Below the pieces are notes generated by a model. The model did not search any database and was not told where the DNA came from. It saw only the letters and a list, made by a program, of their open reading frames with translations. The position numbers were made by a program, and so were the translations under genes. A stretch of 64,000 nucleotides of DNA from Mycobacterium colombiense (GTDB lineage Bacteria; Actinomycetota; Actinomycetes; Mycobacteriales; Mycobacteriaceae): NCBI RefSeq assembly GCF_001665835.1, contig NZ_LZSX01000068.1, positions 41,495 to 105,494 of the forward strand, in the 5' to 3' direction. Shown here piece by piece: positions 58,738 through 64,000 of this stretch (position 1 is the first letter of the stretch; each line of letters starts with the position of its first letter).

Positions 58738-59733
58738 ATGAGCGCAACGATGGATCTGGCGGATCTGGCACGGCGTTTCGACGCCGATCGACGACACCTG
58801 AGGTCGGTCGCGTTCCAGCTGCTGGGCTCGGTGGCCGACGCCGACGACGCCGTTCAGTCGGCGTGGCTCAAGGCCAGTCGTGCGGACTTCGACGCTGTCG
58901 ACAACCTCTCCGGTTGGTTCACCACGATCACCGCGCGCGAGGCGTTCGACCAGCTTCGAGTGCGCAAGCGTCGCGCCGAGCAACCGCTCGGCGGCACCGA
59001 CGAACTGGACCGACTGGCCCGGACGGCGTCGGCGGCGGCCGACGAGGACGCACTGCTGGCGGAGTCGGTGAGCAGCGCCCTGCTCGTGGTGCTCGACCGG
59101 CTCTCCCCGGCGCAGCGTGTTGCGTTCGTGCTGCACGACGTGTTCGCCATGCCGTTCGAGCAGATCGCCGGGCTGATGGATCGGTCAGCGGACGCCACCA
59201 AGAAGTTGGCCAGCAGGGCACGTGGGCGCCTGCACGCCGACCCGGCCGCCCCGCCCCGTCGCACGGCCGACCACCTGCAGGTGGTCGAGGCGTTTCTGAC
59301 GGCGTCGCGCGACGGCGACATCGCGGGCCTGCTCGAACTGCTCGCTCCCGAGGTGGTGCGCACCGTCGATCCGGCCCTCGTTCCCGCCGACGTGCCAACC
59401 ACGTTGCGCGGCGCCCGTGAGGTCGCCGGGGAGACTCGCCGGTTCTCTCAGCGGGCACGCGCCGGTGCTGTCATGCTCATCGACGGGGCACCGGGCATCG
59501 TGCTCGCGGCCGGTGGGCGCGCTCAGGTCCTGCTGGTGATCGGCATCGGCACCGACGATCGCATCCACACGATCGACATCACCGGCAATGCCGAGCGAAT
59601 CCGACGGGCCGCGCTGACGCTGCCGCGGTGGCCGATCCAGGAACATCACAAGCGCATCGGGTACCAAGGACGTCAGACACAGTCGGCCGGGAACCCGGCC
59701 ACGGGGCAAGACCGGGAGAGCCATGCTCGATAA
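58738..59733 (+). CDS. ECF sigma factor with C-terminal SnoaL-like domain
   Basis: A 331-residue sigma factor of the ECF41/SigJ-like type. Region 2 lies near residues 10-80 (FQLLGSVADADDAVQSAWLK; LSGWFTTITAREAFDQLR). Region 4 lies near 115-165 (LSPAQRVAFVLHDVFAMPFE; ATKKLASRARGRL), and the SnoaL-like domain at about 175-300 probably sets activity in place of an anti-sigma factor. ATG at 58738. Its last 11 bases overlap the sugar-transport lipoprotein gene, an unusual link between a sigma factor and an ABC transporter. The target promoter is not evident. Confidence 0.85.
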   Translation: MSATMDLADLARRFDADRRHLRSVAFQLLGSVADADDAVQSAWLKASRADFDAVDNLSGWFTTITAREAFDQLRVRKRRAEQPLGGTDELDRLARTASAAADEDALLAESVSSALLVVLDRLSPAQRVAFVLHDVFAMPFEQIAGLMDRSADATKKLASRARGRLHADPAAPPRRTADHLQVVEAFLTASRDGDIAGLLELLAPEVVRTVDPALVPADVPTTLRGAREVAGETRRFSQRARAGAVMLIDGAPGIVLAAGGRAQVLLVIGIGTDDRIHTIDITGNAERIRRAALTLPRWPIQEHHKRIGYQGRQTQSAGNPATGQDRESHAR

Positions 59734-61051
59734 GCCGTTCGGGCGGCGCAACCTGCTGCGGGGCGCCGGCGCGCTTTCCGCGGCTGCGCTGGCACCGTGG
59801 CCGGCCGGGTGCGCTTCCGACGACGAGGACGCCCTCACGTTCTTCTTCGCGGCCAATCCGGACGAGCGGGACGCCAGGATGCGCATCGTCGACGAGTTTG
59901 CGCGCCGCCATCCCGACATCAAGGTTCGCCCGGTGCAGTCCGGTCCGGGCGTCATGCAACAGCTTTCGACGTTTTGTGTCGGCGGCAAATGCCCCGACGT
60001 GCTGATGACATGGGAACTGTCCTACGCCGAACTCGCCGACCGCGGTGTGCTGCTGGACATGAACACGCTGTTGGCACGCGACAAGACGTTTGCCGACCAG
60101 CTCAAGGCGGACAGCATTCCGGCGCTGTACGAAACGTTCACCTTCAACGACAAGCAGTACGCGTTGCCCGAACAGTGGTCGGGCAACTACTTGTTCTACA
60201 ACAAGCGGCTCTTCGCCGAAGCCGGGGTGCCCGCACCGCCCAAGACGTGGGAACAGCCTTGGGATTTCACCGAATTCCTGGACGTAGCGCGCGCGCTGAC
60301 CAAGCGTGAGGCATCCGGGCGGGCCGCTCAGTACGGTTTCGTCAACACCTGGGGTTCCTATTATTCGGCCGGCCTGTTCGCGATGAACAACGGCGTTGCC
60401 TGGTCCAACCCGCGGCTGAACCCGACTCACTTCAACTTCGACAAGGCGGCGTTCCAGGAAGCGGTGCAGTTCTACGCCGATCTGGCCAACAAGTACCGGG
60501 TTGCGCCCAACGCGTCCGAGACGCAGTCGATGTCGACGCCTAACCTTTTTGCGGTGGGGCGTGCGGCGATCGCGCTCGGCGGACATTGGCGTTACCAGAC
60601 CTACATCCGCGCCGAGGACCTGGATTTCGATGTCGCCCCGTTGCCCGTCGGTCCGGCGCTGGGGAAGGGCCACGCCGCGTGTTCCGATATCGGCGCCACC
60701 GGACTGGCCATCTCGGCGAGCAGCCCGCGCAAGGAGCAGGCATGGGAATTCGTGAAGTTCGCGACCGGGCCCATCGGGCAAGCGTTGATCGGTGAATCTT
60801 GCCTGTTCGTTCCGGTGCTGCGGTCGGCGCTGCGATCGGACGGATTCGCCAAGGCCCATCGACGGCTCGGCAATCTCAGCGTGCTCACCGAAGGTCCGGC
60901 CTTCTCGCAGGGCTTGCCGATCACGCCGGCGTGGGAGAAGGTCAATGCCTTGATGGACCGCAACTTTGGCCCCATCCTGCGGGGCCGGGTACCGGCTACG
61001 TCCTTGAGCGGGTTGTCCCGCTCCGTCGACGAAGTGCTACGTAGCCCATGA
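59723..61051 (+). CDS. Sugar ABC transporter substrate-binding lipoprotein (Rv2041c-like)
   Basis: A 442-residue solute-binding protein. The start has a twin-arginine motif (GRRNLLRG), a hydrophobic stretch and a lipobox with Cys30 (WPAGC), so it is probably Tat-exported and lipid-anchored. The rest has the periplasmic-binding-protein cluster B pattern (DVLMTWELSYAELADRGVLLD; QWSGNYLFYNKRLFAEAGVP). It would deliver a sugar to the permeases encoded just downstream. ATG at 59723 overlaps the sigma factor gene. Order and length match Rv2041c. Confidence 0.9.
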   Translation: MLDKPFGRRNLLRGAGALSAAALAPWPAGCASDDEDALTFFFAANPDERDARMRIVDEFARRHPDIKVRPVQSGPGVMQQLSTFCVGGKCPDVLMTWELSYAELADRGVLLDMNTLLARDKTFADQLKADSIPALYETFTFNDKQYALPEQWSGNYLFYNKRLFAEAGVPAPPKTWEQPWDFTEFLDVARALTKREASGRAAQYGFVNTWGSYYSAGLFAMNNGVAWSNPRLNPTHFNFDKAAFQEAVQFYADLANKYRVAPNASETQSMSTPNLFAVGRAAIALGGHWRYQTYIRAEDLDFDVAPLPVGPALGKGHAACSDIGATGLAISASSPRKEQAWEFVKFATGPIGQALIGESCLFVPVLRSALRSDGFAKAHRRLGNLSVLTEGPAFSQGLPITPAWEKVNALMDRNFGPILRGRVPATSLSGLSRSVDEVLRSP

Positions 61052-62016
61052 CCTCGATGGACGCACCTGGCGCGACCGCCCCGGGCGGGAGGGCGACGCG
61101 GAAGGCGCCGGAGGATCCGAGCCCGTGGCGCCGGCACGCCTGGGCCGGCCGGTTGTTCGTCGCTCCCAACATGGTGGCGGTCGCCGTGTTCATGCTCTTT
61201 CCACTGGGCTTTTCGCTGTACATGAGCTTTCAGCAATGGGATGTGTTCACCCCGCCAAAGTTTGTGGGCCTGAAGAACTTTTCCGACCTGTTCAGCTCGG
61301 ACCCGCTCTTCCTGATCGCGATCCGCAACACGGTGATCTTCACCCTCGGGACGGTGGTGCCGACGGTCCTCATCAGCCTGGTCGTCGCGGGGGTGCTGAA
61401 CCAGAAGGTCCGGGGCATCGGCATCTTCCGAACGATTGTCTTTCTGCCGCTGGCCATCTCGTCGGTCGTGATGGCGGTGGTGTGGCAATTCGTCTTCAAC
61501 ACCGACAACGGCCTGCTCAACATCATGCTCGGCTGGGTCGGGCTCGGCCCGGTCCCGTGGTTGGTCGATCCCCACTGGGCCATGGCCTCGCTGTGCATCG
61601 TCAGCGGCTGGCGCAGCGTGCCCTTCGCCACCGTCGTGTTGCTGGCTGCGATGCAGGGTGTTCCGGGAACGGTCTACGAGGCGGCCAAGATCGACGGGGC
61701 CAGCGAGATAAGGCAATTCGTCTCCATCACCGTTCCGTTGATCCGAGGGTCGATATCGTTCGTGGTGATCATCTCGGTGATCCACGCCTTCCAGGCGTTT
61801 GACATGGTCTATGTCCTCAACGGCCCCAGCGGTGGGCCGGAATCGGCGACCTACGTCCTGGGCATCATGCTGTTCCAGCACGCGTTCTCGTTCCTCGAAT
61901 TCGGATACGCCTCCGCGCTGGCGTGGGTGATGTTCGCCGTCTTGCTGGTGCTGACCGTGGTGCAGTTGCGTGTCAGCCATCGACGATCTTTGGAGACTTC
62001 GCGTGGGCTTAAGTGA
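61048..62016 (+). CDS. Sugar ABC transporter permease (Rv2040c-like)
   Basis: A 322-residue inner-membrane permease of the MalF type with six membrane segments. The cytoplasmic coupling helix is visible as YEAAKIDGASEIRQF near residues 210-225 (the EAA-type motif). ATG overlaps the upstream stop (ATGA). The first 30 residues are Pro/Gly-rich and cytoplasmic. Works with the second permease and the ATPase below. Confidence 0.9.
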   Translation: MTSMDAPGATAPGGRATRKAPEDPSPWRRHAWAGRLFVAPNMVAVAVFMLFPLGFSLYMSFQQWDVFTPPKFVGLKNFSDLFSSDPLFLIAIRNTVIFTLGTVVPTVLISLVVAGVLNQKVRGIGIFRTIVFLPLAISSVVMAVVWQFVFNTDNGLLNIMLGWVGLGPVPWLVDPHWAMASLCIVSGWRSVPFATVVLLAAMQGVPGTVYEAAKIDGASEIRQFVSITVPLIRGSISFVVIISVIHAFQAFDMVYVLNGPSGGPESATYVLGIMLFQHAFSFLEFGYASALAWVMFAVLLVLTVVQLRVSHRRSLETSRGLK

Positions 62017-62845
62017 GGGTGCCATCAGGCACACCGTGGTGCGCGGCGGCATGGTCTATGGTTCGCTGCTCGCGGTCGCCTGGTGTGCGCTGTTCCCGAT
62101 TGCGTGGGCGGTGTCGGGTTCGCTGAAGACGGAAGGCGAGGTCAGCGAGCCCACGCTGCTGCCGGCCCACCCGCGGTGGTCGAACTACACCGAGGTGTTC
62201 GCGCTGATGCCGTTCGGGCGGATGTTTTTCAACACCGTGCTGTACGCGGGGTGCGTCACCGCGGGGCATGTCTTCTTTTGCTCACTGGCCGGATATGCCT
62301 TCGCGCGACTGGATTTCCGCGGCCGCGATGCGCTGTTCGTCGTGTATCTCGGCACGCTGATGGTGCCCTTGACGGTGACCGTGATCCCGCAATTCCTGGT
62401 GATGCGGACCCTGGGCTGGGTCGACACCCCGTGGGCGATGATCGCACCGGGTTTCTTCGGCAGCGCATTCGGCACGTACCTGATGCGGCAGTTCTTCCGC
62501 ACCCTGCCCACCGATCTGGAGGAGGCCGCGATACTCGACGGCTGTACGCCGTGGCAGGTCTATTGGCGGATCCTGCTTCCCCATGCACGACCGGCGGTGA
62601 TGGTGCTCGCCGTGCTCACCTGGGTCAACGTCTGGAACGATTTCCTCTGGCCGCTGCTGATGATTCAGCGCAACAGCCTGGCCACCCTGACCCTGGGCCT
62701 GGTCAGGATGAAGGGCGAATATGTTGCCCGGTGGCCGGTTCTGATGGCAACCTCGATGCTTATCATGCTGCCCCTGGTCATCATGTACGCCATCGCGCAA
62801 CGCTCGTTTGTCCGCGGAATCGCCGTCACCGGAATGGGCGGCTAG
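62003..62845 (+). CDS. Sugar ABC transporter permease (Rv2039c-like)
   Basis: A 280-residue permease of the MalG type with six membrane segments and the coupling motif [21 protein letters not shown]. The GTG at 62003 overlaps the end of the first permease gene by 14 bases and gives the family's usual length; a GTG at 61970 would add 11 residues. Forms the membrane heterodimer with the previous gene's product. Confidence 0.9.
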   Translation: MGLSEGAIRHTVVRGGMVYGSLLAVAWCALFPIAWAVSGSLKTEGEVSEPTLLPAHPRWSNYTEVFALMPFGRMFFNTVLYAGCVTAGHVFFCSLAGYAFARLDFRGRDALFVVYLGTLMVPLTVTVIPQFLVMRTLGWVDTPWAMIAPGFFGSAFGTYLMRQFFRTLPTDLEEAAILDGCTPWQVYWRILLPHARPAVMVLAVLTWVNVWNDFLWPLLMIQRNSLATLTLGLVRMKGEYVARWPVLMATSMLIMLPLVIMYAIAQRSFVRGIAVTGMGG

Positions 62846-62847
62846 CC

Positions 62848-63918
<1,071 letters not shown>

Positions 63919-63948
63919 ACCCCATCTCGATCCGGTTAGGGGGCTGAC

Positions 63949-64000
63949 GTGAGTACGAACCGTGCCGACTTGGTGTGCGAAGGCGGTGGCGTCCGGGGCA
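63949..64000 (+). CDS. Patatin-like phospholipase, N-terminal fragment (Rv2037c-like, cut by window end)
   Basis: A GTG-initiated frame of 17 codons encodes MSTNRADLVCEGGGVRG, whose GGGVRG is the oxyanion-hole loop of patatin-like lipases. It starts 30 bases after the ABC ATPase gene, where M. tuberculosis has Rv2037c. The catalytic Ser (GxSxG) and Asp lie outside the window. Confidence 0.7.
   Translation, partial: MSTNRADLVCEGGGVRG

Overview
The window is high-GC actinobacterial chromosome whose gene content and order match the Mycobacterium tuberculosis stretch from cobN (Rv2062c) to the patatin-like Rv2037c. Landmarks are pks12, rbpA, lppI, lipT, pncA and the Rv2041c-Rv2038c sugar ABC transporter. 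Lnt and Ppm1 are two separate genes here, whereas M. tuberculosis has them fused, and a MIRU-like intergenic micro-ORF follows pks12. Together these suggest a slow-growing non-tuberculous Mycobacterium, possibly of the M. avium complex; this is inference from remembered synteny, not from a search.

Layout. 1-2.5 kb: 3' part of cobN. 2.5-6.3 kb: minus-strand operon (DUF1214 protein, sulfotransferase, TetR, SDR). 6.4-13.6 kb: F420-type PPOX protein, DJ-1/PfpI-like protein, dienelactone hydrolase, FxsA, amidohydrolase, then Lnt and Ppm1 for lipoprotein acylation and polyprenyl-phosphate-mannose synthesis. 13.6-30.1 kb: rbpA, a small zinc-ribbon protein, the two-module mycoketide synthase Pks12, and a three-part protein (SDR, rifampicin-phosphotransferase-like middle, PEP-swivel domain).

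30.1-44.7 kb: an accessory island between the Rv2047c-like gene and lppI. A long minus-strand gene set encodes two related polytopic membrane proteins, two tiny membrane peptides (34 and 42 aa, too short for ordinary gene calling), a NorQ/CbbQ-type AAA+ ATPase, a NorD-type VWA protein, a single-pass membrane protein, a DapB-like dehydrogenase, a VOC protein, two P450s and an SDR. A plus-strand arm adds two more DapB-like dehydrogenases and two SDRs, one of mycofactocin type. A TetR gene sits in the middle. The palindrome CTGAC-N4-GTCAG occurs four times, once before each arm, once before the TetR gene and once before the isolated DapB-like gene, so the island looks like one regulon. The membrane/NorQD set is the best candidate here for an undescribed system: NorQ/NorD pairs normally activate a metalloenzyme, yet no NO reductase or Rubisco is present and the likely clients are the two unknown membrane proteins.

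44.9-64 kb: lppI; a TetR/P450/SDR set with its own inverted repeat; two lipoprotein or esterase genes; a kinase fusion and gluconokinase; a TetR with two operators beside a truncated methyltransferase gene; a ParD-like/zeta toxin module; a DoxX protein with a repetitive Lys/Ala-rich tail; pncA; a SnoaL-like protein; a DoxX-like/ECF sigma pair; and the sugar ABC transporter, ending in the first codons of a patatin-like gene. No rRNA, tRNA, IS element or CRISPR array was seen.
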